Of a stretch of 64,000 nucleotides of DNA, positions 47,345 to 57,949 are shown piece after piece. The notes beneath the pieces are model-generated. The model searched no databases. It had not been told where the DNA came from and saw nothing but the letters and a program-made list of their open reading frames with translations. The number at the start of each line of letters is the position of its first letter. Position 1 is the stretch's first letter. A program made the translations under genes and the position numbers. Origin of the DNA: Panaeolus papilionaceus (taxonomy: Eukaryota > Basidiomycota > Agaricomycetes > Agaricales); contig JADNRZ010000008.1 in the NCBI GenBank assembly GCA_015501605.1, forward strand, positions 496,001 to 560,000, given 5' to 3'.

Positions 47345-49843
47345 TATTCTTCGGTCAACACATCACGTCGCATGCATCATATGGCCTTTCAATCATCGAC
47401 TTTTTCATTCTGGTTGGCCTATGAGCACATATCCTGCTAGTAGAATGCAACATATTATCTTACTCATCACTGGTCAGCGTGCCTTTGCTAGTCGTTCAAT
47501 CAAGACGACTTGGGGTCCGAGTCACTGTTCAAACGTTCACCCTTGATGCATACTGACAACCGCATACCCGCTATCCCACAACATCATCGTGGGCAGACGA
47601 TATGAAATTCTAAATATGAGCATGTAAGTGGTCGCAGTACAGGAACGTCAGCACTGTTGTGGAAATTTTGAGGTCGATTTGAAATGCTTTGGTAACTATG
47701 CACCTTGCTGATACGTGCTGAAGGTAAGAGCTTTTCATAGCTGGAACCATAAGTTTTTCTTGTGGGTGCATTGACACAGGTCAAGTCATTTTCTATTCAC
47801 CTTTCGGTAAGATTCAAATTGGTCGTTTTTTAATACCATAAGCTCGCATCGCGTCAATGAGACAAGTGGATGTCATAAAGCATGATCCCAGAGGTGAATT
47901 CATCTCCATCCGTGATTTGCAATATGAAATTTTGAAATGACTCTTCAATTCAACCGTCAGTACATTGTTACGAATCGTAACAATACAAGCAGAGTCTAAG
48001 CTCTGCCAGTGCTTTCTGTCACGATGGCTGCTCCTGCTGTACAGCCGATCTAGTACTTTAAGAAGATACAAGACGCACCGCCTCAGGATCCAACGCACTC
48101 CACTGACAAAATGACGAAGCACAATGGGACAAGGGGAACACACATCTGGAGTTCCCCCGCCTTTGCATGCGTACTCCGTTCCGCTGAATAGCTGCATCCG
48201 ATTCGAAATTTCCTGACGTCAGGAAGAATCGATGTATCCTATTTTGGGGCGCATATCGGCGGGAGGCGCAGCGAAAGCCAAGCGGATAGTGAGTTTACAT
48301 ACCTTGTTTAGATGTGCGTTTATCCCTCTGAATCTCGAAGTCCCACCGTGCGTGCCTGTATGTACCCGCGCCTTCTAACCGGAGCAAATATTTACAGGGA
48401 TATTACAAAAATACACCCTTGAGGCTGCGGCTACTGATAAAATAAACCTACAGGCACATAATTACCTCTGAACATGATCCTACTTGTGCGACTCCCCTTA
48501 TCCCGTCGAGCGAACTGAAAAATCAAGCCCGAGTTCCGCTCACACATGTCCGACTAAGCAAAGACCAGAATAGGCCCTAACGCAGTTGGGACCATTGTAT
48601 ACCTGATATGAGTGCTATTCAAACTCGTTGGACCTAAGCAAGGTATTTCAAGTCTATAATTATGCGCATTGGGTGATAAAGTGCGACCGTTAATAGATTA
48701 TGGTCGAATTGTGCTGGTTGTAACTGACAAGGCAGCGCACTAATATGGTCATAGTGAATTTCTTCTTCCTCTGCTCTTGGAAGCGTGACTGCATGGCAGC
48801 ACGGCCTGCAATTTAGTACCAATTCAACTTATTGAATGAGGCATCAAGATACCATACTGATTGATAGCGATTTTGATAGAACTTAGGAATTTGAAGGAGT
48901 TTGTTAGTCTTGGAACTGACAATATAGAAGTGGATGAGCGTCATCCACTGCGGCTATTCTTCCGGAATCACTTGTCAATGTAATACCTTCCCCTTGTTCC
49001 GGGTTAAAATTATCTCAAAAACAGGCCAAAGGGAATTTCGAAGGAAAATTCCCCCCGAGCTCTGTGACCTGTCGATTTCAACATACTCAGCAAGTACTCA
49101 GGACAAATGTTTTTAAATAATGAAAGATATGACTGGTCGTGGGCTCTGTGTGTATTTCCTGTGGAATGGCCAAGAATAGGAGGTTTCTAGGAGCAGGTCA
49201 AGGGTAACGGACGTGAGGGTAACTAGATGGACACGACAAAGTAACATCCAAATCCGGAATAATAGAGTTTGACGAAACCAGGCATGGGATTTCTACTTTG
49301 GGAATCCATAGTCAGTTTATTGAACTAATCTGCCAATTTACTTATGAAATGTCCGATTTTCTACTATATCCTTGCATTAGCGCTTTACGAAATATATTCA
49401 GTTCTACTCACCTCACAAACTAACAATCCAAACTCTTTTCAGACTAGTTCTACGTGTTCTGTAGACGCTGAACTCCAATGAAAACTGTGTGAAATTTGGC
49501 ATCTAACCATCAATCAATTGGACCTTATGTTTCGAGGACACTTATTCTGATACTGAGAGGACTGAAATATTAATAGACCCCATCAGGAACTGGCCAAGCC
49601 GATTAAATCCTCTTTATGCGTGTACTGAGGATACTAATTCTGGTCTACCAGATAACATGATTACCGCATTTGTCGTATCCCTTGTCCTTTGTCACTACCT
49701 TCTTCCCCCTTACTCTGCGTATATCTAGGCAGACTCATGCAGTACCTCACTCATCCCCTCATCTTCAGGTCAAGTCTTTTAGGTGCCGTTGCTCCTCACC
49801 ACATTCACTTCGTCGAATACCTATCCGACTCTCGTCATTCGAA
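47345..49843. other. 2.5 kb gene-free spacer
   Basis: Only short ORFs without recognisable features occur on either strand (longest 47814-48197 on the minus strand, 127 codons, no domain, Cys-rich by chance). No tRNA-like or repeat structure was identified. Confidence 0.45.
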
Positions 49844-50138
49844 ATGCAATTCAAATTCGTCGCTGCTTTCGTTCTGGCATGCAGTAAGTCGTATTTCACA
49901 ATCATCACCACTTCATCATCCCTGATCACTATCATTAATTTACAGTGACTGGCGTCGTCTCTGCAGCGCCAATCCCTGTTACTGAGGCGTCAGAACTTCT
50001 GATTGTACGTCCCTTTGACCCAAATACCACCCGACCTTCGTCTAATCGCCCCTTTTTAATCAGGTCTCAAACCAGCCAATAGCTCGTGAGGCTAATCCCG
50101 AGCCCAAGCCAATATGCTCTCGTTGGGCTTGCTTCTGA
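49844..50138 (+). CDS. Small secreted peptide precursor, 57 residues, C-terminal C-x4-C motif
   Basis: Three exons (49844-49883, 49946-50004, 50064-50138) splice at clean GT-AG sites into 57 codons. A signal peptide is evident (MQFKFVAAFVLACMTGVVSA, with APIPV following the likely cleavage). A Pro/Glu-rich middle (REANPEPKP) leads to the end ICSRWACF, where two cysteines four residues apart could form a disulfide loop exposed at the extreme C-terminus. There is no CaaX box, so it is not a classic basidiomycete pheromone. No dibasic Kex2 site is seen, only single arginines. A secreted peptide signal or effector-like product is an inference from size and layout. Confidence 0.7.
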
Positions 50139-50893
50139 ATATCAAAACCACAATCATTGGAGATGATCAACATAACCCCCATTCACACCTTCGAGCGTAC
50201 CCTCCACACCCGTGCTTTTCTCTAATTTCGAAGCACCATATCAACAAGTTTTAAACCCACATAACCAGTCCACTCGTTTTTCATTTTTGTTTTTGTTCGT
50301 AACCATTGTCGCGATCGCTCTCGATTCCACCACTCTCGTTAATTCAGCCTTCCGAACCATTCTGGCTTTCGCTCTCATCATCACCGAAATTCCCCTTCAC
50401 TCAGTCAACAACCTTGCGCAACAGCCACAAATTGGTATTCAGAACGCCTTTCTGACCAGTTTCCACACCAACACCTTCCGAGCCTTATTTAACCCCCCAT
50501 CACCGAAAACACCACTCTAATCGTGCTGGCCCGCGAAACTGGTCTCCATTCTTTGAACCTCATTTTCTCGATCTTTCTCCTATGTTTCCCGACTATGATT
50601 TTACACACCCAGCTGTATCAATAGATTTGGGTCGCTGGACACTGTACCTACTGTATCGCTAGTTTAAATTGTTATCTTTATTGGTTTTCTTCGTTTTCGT
50701 TGTACTCCCCCGGATCTGTATTTTTAGTGTGAATAATTAAAACTTCAGTTAGATTGGACCATAAACACGATTGCCATCTGCAGAAGAAAAACAAACATAA
50801 GTCATGTTGAAGCCCGAAGGCTGTTGTCATATAAACATTGTACTATCGGCATTTCTGTGAATTGAACACATGGATACGCATGTTGTTCCAACT
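50139..50893. other. Spacer with probable 3' UTR of the small peptide gene
   Basis: The sequence up to about 50750 is C/T-rich. An ORF at 50212-50520 starts within it but has no protein-like features beyond T-rich hydrophobicity. The gene to the right ends at 50894, so the two genes converge here. Confidence 0.45.
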
Positions 50894-52243
50894 TCAGCTA
50901 GCAAAAACGATACCATCAGTATCCTGTTTATCCCGCAAATTTGCCGTCCACCAATGTTCACGATAAGTTTCCATGCTTATGGGTACAATATCCACCTGGT
51001 CGGCAATCGTTGGAGCGTCCTTGAGTATCGCACTTCTGTAGTCAGCGTCTAGGACGAGCTGTCGAATTGGCATGTTGTGCCTTTTTCGGATAGGTAGGAT
51101 AGTATTGAGTCCTGCGACAAGCTGCGTGATATTTGACTCCTTGTACATAGTCAAGACAACGGTATGAAGCGATGTCCAATGTTGAACAAGGACGTTGGTA
51201 AACAGGTGGAAATGTCGCTGCATGACCGCGTAGGGCACATGGATGTGCGTGATGGTTGGGAAGATCCCAGCAAAGCGCTCCGACCGGAAGGAATTATCGG
51301 AACACAATGTGAGGTATTGTAATGTCGGAAACTTTGTAGCTCCTCGCATGCGGGGTGAGTCGAAGAGGGTATGGAAAGGTATGAAGGAGCAATCCAACCA
51401 CAGTGATTCGAGGGAAGGTGCTGTGATGGATAGGATGATATGGACCGCCATCATGCCATCGTCCATCAATCGAAGTGAGCGAAGGTTTGGCATTTCGAAG
51501 GTCAGGTTGGGTCCCCATCCATCCAGTTCGATGGACCCCTGAAGCGAAAGGTGACGAAGGTTTACCAAAGACTTCAGGTAGTCGACGCATGAGTCGGGTT
51601 TTAAACGAGAGTTCACCTTCATGTAGTGAAGGTAAAGAGTGGTCAAACTGGGCGATAAAGAACGTGGTGGTAGGAAATCGGGTAAGTCAGTCTGCAGTTC
51701 CTTGATTCGAGGAAGAGATCCACAGAATATGGCCTGGGATTGGGGATTAAAGGTACTGTTCATGGTGCAGTCGTACTTCAACTGCATATATTGTAAGATG
51801 TGTGCTGAAAGGGAGGTTGTCCTCGACAGAAGGCGAACCGCTGTCTCTTCGTAGAAACAAAAGAGATGAAATCTTTCCATCCTATCTGCCACTTCTTCGA
51901 GCGTCGCCGTCAGAAAACGTAACAGACGAGACAGATACGGCGGATTTTTCCGCGCGTTTCTCCTGTCGGCGCGGTGGATATCGATGGACAGATGTATAGG
52001 TGTGGACCCAGAGCGTTGCAGGTAAGCATTCACTCTATGGCGCGAGTGATATGAATAGATGTTGATGCTACCCCATAGGCGACAAGTGGACAACGAAACC
52101 TCTCTCCAGAACTTCGATACGTGGCTGTATAGCACCTCGGGAAGACTTTTATGGGGAAAGGAACGTATACCGGACTTTGCAAGACTCATGATCTCTGCAA
52201 GAAGCTCTGGGGGTAAAGACGACACGGGTGACGAAGCGGCCAT
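50894..52243 (-). CDS. F-box protein with LRR-like C-terminal region
   Basis: A single exon encodes 449 residues. The N-terminal F-box reads SSLPPELLAEIMSLAKSG followed by HVSKFWREVSLSTCRLWGSI, the pattern of the expanded Agaricomycete F-box family. Downstream leucine-rich segments recur about every 25-30 residues (LVNLRHLSLQGSIEL, MPNLRSLRLMDDG, FPTLQYLTLCSDNS), suggesting an LRR-like substrate-binding solenoid. The protein is a probable SCF adaptor of unknown target. The stop follows GIVFAS. Confidence 0.85.
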   Translation of the reverse strand: MAASSPVSSLPPELLAEIMSLAKSGIRSFPHKSLPEVLYSHVSKFWREVSLSTCRLWGSINIYSYHSRHRVNAYLQRSGSTPIHLSIDIHRADRRNARKNPPYLSRLLRFLTATLEEVADRMERFHLFCFYEETAVRLLSRTTSLSAHILQYMQLKYDCTMNSTFNPQSQAIFCGSLPRIKELQTDLPDFLPPRSLSPSLTTLYLHYMKVNSRLKPDSCVDYLKSLVNLRHLSLQGSIELDGWGPNLTFEMPNLRSLRLMDDGMMAVHIILSITAPSLESLWLDCSFIPFHTLFDSPRMRGATKFPTLQYLTLCSDNSFRSERFAGIFPTITHIHVPYAVMQRHFHLFTNVLVQHWTSLHTVVLTMYKESNITQLVAGLNTILPIRKRHNMPIRQLVLDADYRSAILKDAPTIADQVDIVPISMETYREHWWTANLRDKQDTDGIVFAS

Positions 52244-52813
52244 CGTTCTAGCTTTCGATCTGTGTTACAGAGATTAACTGATGGATTAACTGAAGGATTT
52301 AAGGCTGTTGGGAATGATGACCGGGAAGTCCTTCAGGGAGCACAGAACGAATGAAGCTCGAGACCTTTGGTTCTTAAATCAGGGAGTGGTTGTTTAAATG
52401 AAAGTGGAGGGGGTTACAGTAAGAAGACAACGATGAACATCCTCTGCGGTTGAGCGAGTCAGGCTTCGCAGTCCAACTACGGCACAGTGCGATCATGATT
52501 GCCCCATATGGGAAGAGGTCGATGCTGCTGACGACGAGCAGAATATTCAAGGATGGGGCAAGGAGGGTTGAAGTCTCATAACAGCGTTATACGAACAGGA
52601 CAAGAGATACATGGGATAGCATAAGGAACATAATTGTGCTTGCACTACTATCGCATCTAGTTCTCTTAAAATATCGACCAGACAAATAAATCAGCTTCAA
52701 CGAGGATGGGGTGCAAAAGTTAAAACCAGCTTCATCTTTCATCTAACTGTCGAGGAATCGTCAACGGGCCACCGCATTAGACCAGTTGCACATTCTTTCC
52801 CCGTCCCGAAGCC
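52244..52813. other. Spacer between F-box gene start and deacetylase end
   Basis: This 570-base stretch holds the promoter of the F-box gene and the 3' UTR of the deacetylase, both on the minus strand. No ORF of interest. Confidence 0.45.
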
Positions 52814-54857
52814 TCACTCTGATCTGGTCCACACCTGCCTTGCCCTGACCCAGGTACTGAGTACCACTCCTTGTCTGTCTAAAATAACAAGGTCAGCGTG
52901 TGCCCCTGAACGCAATGTTCCTTTCTTGTCATCGATACCAAGGCACCTGTTCAAAGACAGAAAAAATTAAGAAGGGTACACATAAAGAGTATACCGAGCG
53001 TACTTTGCAGGGTTGAAAGTAGCGCATTTAATTGCCTCTCCGAGCGAGCATCCAGTGAACTTTGAGAAGTTCCTGATACATTTGTCGAGTGTCACAACAC
53101 TGGGGTTTTAGTGAGCACAGATTCGAGAAAGCTGTAAAAGAATAAATGAAGCGTCGACCCTACCTTCCAGCCAGTGTGGTGGTGCCCTCCAAATAAAGCT
53201 TATCGCCATCTTTGACGAAACGCTTCCCGTCTCTCCATTCATGGATCCCATCTTTAAGATGAGGGTCTAAGATCTTCATAGCTTATCGAGAACGCCGTCA
53301 TCGGGAGAACCTGGTGATGTGGGGATTCTTACTTACCATCCGTAATGAGAATGCACCCCTCAGGGTACGCGGAGTATGCGAGCTAACAGAGACGACAGGA
53401 TATTCATACAAAGGATAGTTTCCGGAAAGGAACACATACTCTGACAGAATTGGGGTGGCAATGAATGCCATCAACGATCAACCCATAAAACGGTCGTTCG
53501 AACGGCATATCTGCGACCTGACCTTTGTCGAGATGGAGTGTTGGCCTGCTTGGCCTTCTTTGGGGCTTCTTTGCTGCGCCACCCAGGATCGTATGTTTTC
53601 GCCTGGGGACGGCAAGGTCTGCTTCAAATGCTTCCGAAGACGTTCCAGGTGAAATGGGTTCAATCTTTTCAGGTTCAGTTGTGTTCTGCGACTCTGTGTT
53701 GAGTTCCAAAAGTGGGATGTTCTCGTTCATGTTGCAGGGTAGGAATGAAGTCGTCTCCGCCGGGGACGAGAGGTGTGGGGAAGCACCCAACAGACCAATA
53801 ATTGAAGGGTCGCGGTGGTGGAGTTGGGGCATTGCGTTGAATAGGTGTGTAATGAGCCTAGCACCATTCAGGACGGCCTCCGTTGCAACTTCTGATGTCG
53901 CGACACTGACATGAAATGAGTGAATGTTCTTTGTCTGGAAATTCAGATGAGATACCTGTGTCCGATAGAGAATGCGATTCCTCGTTTTGTCAACTCTCCC
54001 AATGCCTTCATGACTCCCGGGACTTCGGGAGCGGCAGTAATCAGCCGGACAGCTGGGTTTTCACCAGTAGACATGGACCAATCTTCACTCTCGGCCAGAT
54101 TATCCGGACCGTAAACCTCTTCGAAAGATTGGAAATCGGCATAAGCAGCCTGAAGGAACGCAGGTGCATGAGCACCTCTCTTTGTCATGTCGATGAATGG
54201 CCCTTCCGCATGCCAACCAAGCAGGGTTGCAGAAGTCGGGGTCGAAAAAGGTTTAAGCAAGCTCAAAAGCTTTGGATAAACGGACTTCTCCTGAGTCTGA
54301 ACACGATTCTAGAATGAGGGGATGTACGATGTGTCTTAGTTGAAATACATACGATAATGGTCGGCAGCAATCTGGGGAAGTCCAGCGTTAACGTCAGAAT
54401 CGGTTCCTGGAACAGTCAACACTTACGAGGTGACGCCTGTTTCCACAATCCCTTCTGCAACCTTCCTCATTCCGTCTCTGTACTTCTCGTCATCCCCTTC
54501 GTAAACAGAGAAATCGAAGCCATAAGCTCCATTAAGCTGTATGTCAAGGAAACCAGGGCTGAGAGTGTAGACAACCTTCCATCAGATATTGTGCAACGGG
54601 TTAGAATGGCAATGATATACCTCAGAATGTTGCCGCCTAGATCTACAATCCTATCCGGCCGCTCCCGGCGCATATAGAAAGTTTTCTTCAAATATTTATG
54701 AGTATCACTTTGTAGCCCACTCTTCGAGAATGCTTACCTGCGCGTCCAGAATGATACCCCGGGTCTCGTCAACCCAGAGATCTCGCTCGGCGAGAGTCCC
54801 ATCTTCCAGAACTAGGAGACAGTTAGTGAAGCATACCAAACCACTTGCGGATGCCAT
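52814..54857 (-). CDS. N-acetylglucosamine-6-phosphate deacetylase (NagA/DAC1 type)
   Basis: Ten exons (54857-54738, 54685-54621, 54558-54427, 54371-54353, 54308-53956, 53905-53440, 53382-53337, 53281-53164, 53099-52995, 52946-52814) give 518 residues. The enzyme removes acetate from GlcNAc-6-phosphate in aminosugar (chitin) catabolism. Family marks: VDLGGNILSPGFLDIQLNGA, the metal-binding GWHAEGPF near residue 142, FSIGHSVATSEVATEAVLNG, THLFNAMPQLHHR, the IHCHP loop, the catalytic Asp in LITDAM, and GAHADLVILDRQG near the end. The ATG at 54857 (MASASGLVCFTNC) gives the expected first beta-strand. One exon is only 19 nt. An extra ~80-residue Ser/Pro/Glu-rich loop sits in exon 6 between the HHR and HCHP motifs, absent from short bacterial NagA. 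Confidence 0.93.
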
Positions 54858-57057
54858 AGGAAGGTGTTCGGAGGAGATTCTTGGATAGGAATCGCCTTAT
54901 ATTCTAACTTTACTGATCGTGCTAAGAATACCTGCGCATTCTCGGGGGAGACAGCACATGACACGCGGACACACGAGGATATGTATATGGACGGAAGACG
55001 CTTATGAAGCTGAGAGCGCGCTGATGCCTCACATATCATGCTAACCTGGATAAATGGGTAGGAAGAACCATGGTCAAAGATAGTACTCTGTTGATAGTGG
55101 TCGAATGGGACATACCACCAAACTTTCAATAGGGAAACTGAGATCAACATAACACACGAGATTGATCAGGATTTGCGTGGTTTCCTGTATCACACGTGCG
55201 TTATTTGTTCATTTGGACCTTCTCGAGCTCTTCGCAATGTGGATCTCAATGGATAATCTAGGAGAATTCCAACCAGTTCATCAGTGGGGACTCTAGAAAT
55301 TCGTAAAGCAGATTAATTTCATAGGTGTAAGAGTGTCGACCAAGCGAGTTTATAAGAATGAAACCTGTAAAAATGCCTACAAATGCACTGGTCGTTGTCG
55401 AGTCGAAGGTCCGAACTTGCTTATTGAACACTTAGTGAACGGAATTTGCCGAAAGAGGCCCGGGTTTTGCCGTACCCCTATTCTAGGAATGATGGCTCTC
55501 GCATGAGGCACTGTCATTATTGTGTGGTCTCATGCAACTTGGGACAGTCTTAACGGCGTGATAGGCTTTGGATATTAAAGCTTAACGGACAACTTGCTAA
55601 GGCATGAAAATATAGGGTGCGTGGTCCATTGTTTCCTGAAACTCGGACACCGACGCGTCGTGATTGTGTTGTTTAGCCAGGATTGGAGTAACCCCTTGCC
55701 AGCAAGGCATTCTGCTCGAGACACCTCCTTGATTCTCTTGCTTTACCACCACTACCTGCTGCATTCAATCAGGCTGCTCTGCCTTTTGCCCTCCACATAA
55801 TCTGAAAACGTGCCGTTCCTCAATCCCGACGACCTTCCTTTCTCTCTGGTTCCGGATATTTGGTGTGCAGGTTGACTGATACTGCTTAACAAACTCTCAT
55901 GCTGGCAGCACCTGGTCTTCCCTGTCCCCGTAAATATCTATACATATGCAAGACTGACCTGGTGGTCTCGGTCAGCTGGCTGGAATCCTCACTCGTACCC
56001 TCTCGTTGATATGTTCACTCTCAACAGCCCTTCCGCCTGACTTATCATGGCGACTACTAGCCCAACTTTGCCTAGTCGTACACCTCTCTCTACCTGCACC
56101 GACAACCGCTCTACTATATCATATGACAGGTCAATAATGGCTACTACTGGGGTCACTAATTTTATTGGCATTTGCGGGGAAACTTGCACATCCGAAGTTA
56201 TACCTTGATATCTCCCATCATCCCACCTTCGATCATCCACATGCAGGGTCAATAGGCGCCTATTCTATTTGGAAGACTACGGGACCTTTAAACTGCTGGT
56301 TCGTAGTCATGCTACCGCGAGTTGGGCTCAGTTTTTTATCCCTCTTGTTTCTCGCACCCTCTTCGGGTATTGCCTGGTCATCACCGTGCGCGCTGACTCT
56401 CCCCTCCAATTCCATAAATATTTCGCAGATTCCGGATACTCAAAGTAGATCACAACTCTAAAACCAACTCTACACCGATGGCTCGTACATAACGTGGTTC
56501 ACCTCAATCTTAATGACATCATTTGCACGATTTACCTCTCGACCACATGGCTAACCTCGATAGAATAAGGGTCCTGACAGCTATCTGCGTTCATTTCAGT
56601 GCTCGGCTAATGCGTTGTAGGTGTTACGTGGGAAGCTGCCTTTGCTTGTCCAACTGTTCAACGTCTCTTTTAGTCAGCACCATCTGTATGGAACAACAGT
56701 TGTTTCGCCACTGGACAGCTGACCAGTGTTTACTCCGCTCTGTCGAAGGCCTGCTTAGCGAGGAAGGGCCCCTCTAACCCTTCACGATGATGTTATACTT
56801 GGTGATCTAATTTACTCGTCTCAGTGGTACCTCTATTCAACCTGCTATATCGGACAAGAATTTGAATGTCAGTATATGACAAATTCTTACCGGTCTTTCG
56901 AGCTCCATACTTCGGTGTAATACCAGGTAATGTGTGTAAGAAGGGTACAAAAATCCGGTATAATCATGATTTATATTTTGGATCGTGCCGCTTAATGTTC
57001 TGTCTCCAAGTGTCACCGAGCCGCTTCAACTTTCAGCGCAATCATTTATCTTAACTC
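54858..57057. other. 2.2 kb spacer upstream of the deacetylase
   Basis: No gene is recognised. Short ORFs at 55989-56252 (minus), 56165-56461 and 56523-56777 (plus) have no identifiable domain. A run starting ATG 56047 (MATTSPTLPSRTPLSTC) looks mildly coding but ends after about 50 codons. Confidence 0.4.
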
Positions 57058-57949
57058 ATGGCATCCTCGGCTCAGCTTTTATATTATCTGCTTCGAGACA
57101 CCAACAAGAATGCAACCATAAGTGAGCACCTTTCTGCAAAGATCGATATAGGGACCCAAATTTACTTTTCAGGATGCCTCTGGTGTATCAAGGACAAGTA
57201 AATTAATTGGAATCATTCGAACCCCAAATTCTAGCTCCCCAAGTGACGAAGTAAGGTCTCAAGCCGACGCACAGGACAGGCGCCAATCCGCAGTGGATTG
57301 TACGCAGTATGACGCACCACCAACTGTAAATGAAAACCTTGGTGAGTGGACTGCGAACACGAGGTAAACACCAGGCCTGCTTTGAACCCTCACAAATCCA
57401 GGTTTAGGTTTTGATCGACTTCGACTTCCCCAAGCGTTTACACCCTCAAGTGGCGTCATCTCCCTAATAGGCACTTTTTGGGAGCTCAACCAACATGCCT
57501 CGTCTCGGAATGCGCGTTTTTTGGCCATTCGACGATTCGCACTGCATGTGAAATATGATAAGGTTGTTGACACACTACCTGTGTCTTCTTGTCAGTGAAG
57601 TTGTGGCTTCTTTGGAAAGGCTTGAATTGGATGTCATGAGGCTATAGGAGGCTCTGGAAGCGAGGATCATGATCTATGGAAAGGTATGCATGCGATTTGT
57701 TTACATATCAAACTTTTGATTCTTTGCGTTGCGCATGAGTCGCGCGCTTCCTCGCGGGTGGTGAAAAGAGGCCGAGAGGTCTTGAGAAAATGAAGAGGTT
57801 TTCAGGTGGCTCAGATGGACTCCTGTTATCGAGCCCAGCTTTGCTCGGCTATGGGCTGGTTTGCTGAAATGTGGAACTGGCTCAATTGCCGACTGAGCAA
57901 ACGGGCTGATGGATGTATGGAGACTCTGCGGTTCGTGCGAACCGCCTAA
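57058..57949 (+). pseudogene. Probable broken gene of unknown family
   Basis: Coding-like pieces follow each other on the plus strand with splice-like borders, but the frame does not close. The pieces are ATG 57058 (MASSAQLLYYLLRDTNKNAT), 57173-57341 (DASGVSRTSKLIGII), 57402 onward (LGFDRLRLPQAFTPSSGVIS, then FLAIRRFALHVKYDKVVDTL), a helical stretch from about 57595 (SEVVASLERLELDVMRL) broken by an in-frame TAG, and a last piece from about 57807 (VAQMDSCYRAQLCSAMGWFA) to a TAA at 57947-57949. At least two frame breaks and one internal stop are needed to connect them. Family not recognised. Confidence is limited because an unmodelled splice pattern could rescue part of it. Confidence 0.4.

Noticed and set aside
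47814..48197. 127-codon Cys-containing minus-strand ORF
   Set aside because: Cys content has no regular spacing, no signal peptide, no splice support.
49844..50138. Classical lipopeptide mating pheromone
   Set aside because: The precursor ends in WACF, so the last cysteine is second from the end and cannot form a CaaX prenylation box; a signal peptide is also atypical for these pheromones.
50212..50520. 102-codon ORF after the small peptide gene
   Set aside because: Lies in the likely 3' UTR; composition explained by C/T-richness and no domain.
57211..57230. Possible tRNA B-box (TTCGAAC-like)
   Set aside because: No matching A-box or acceptor stem could be found around it.
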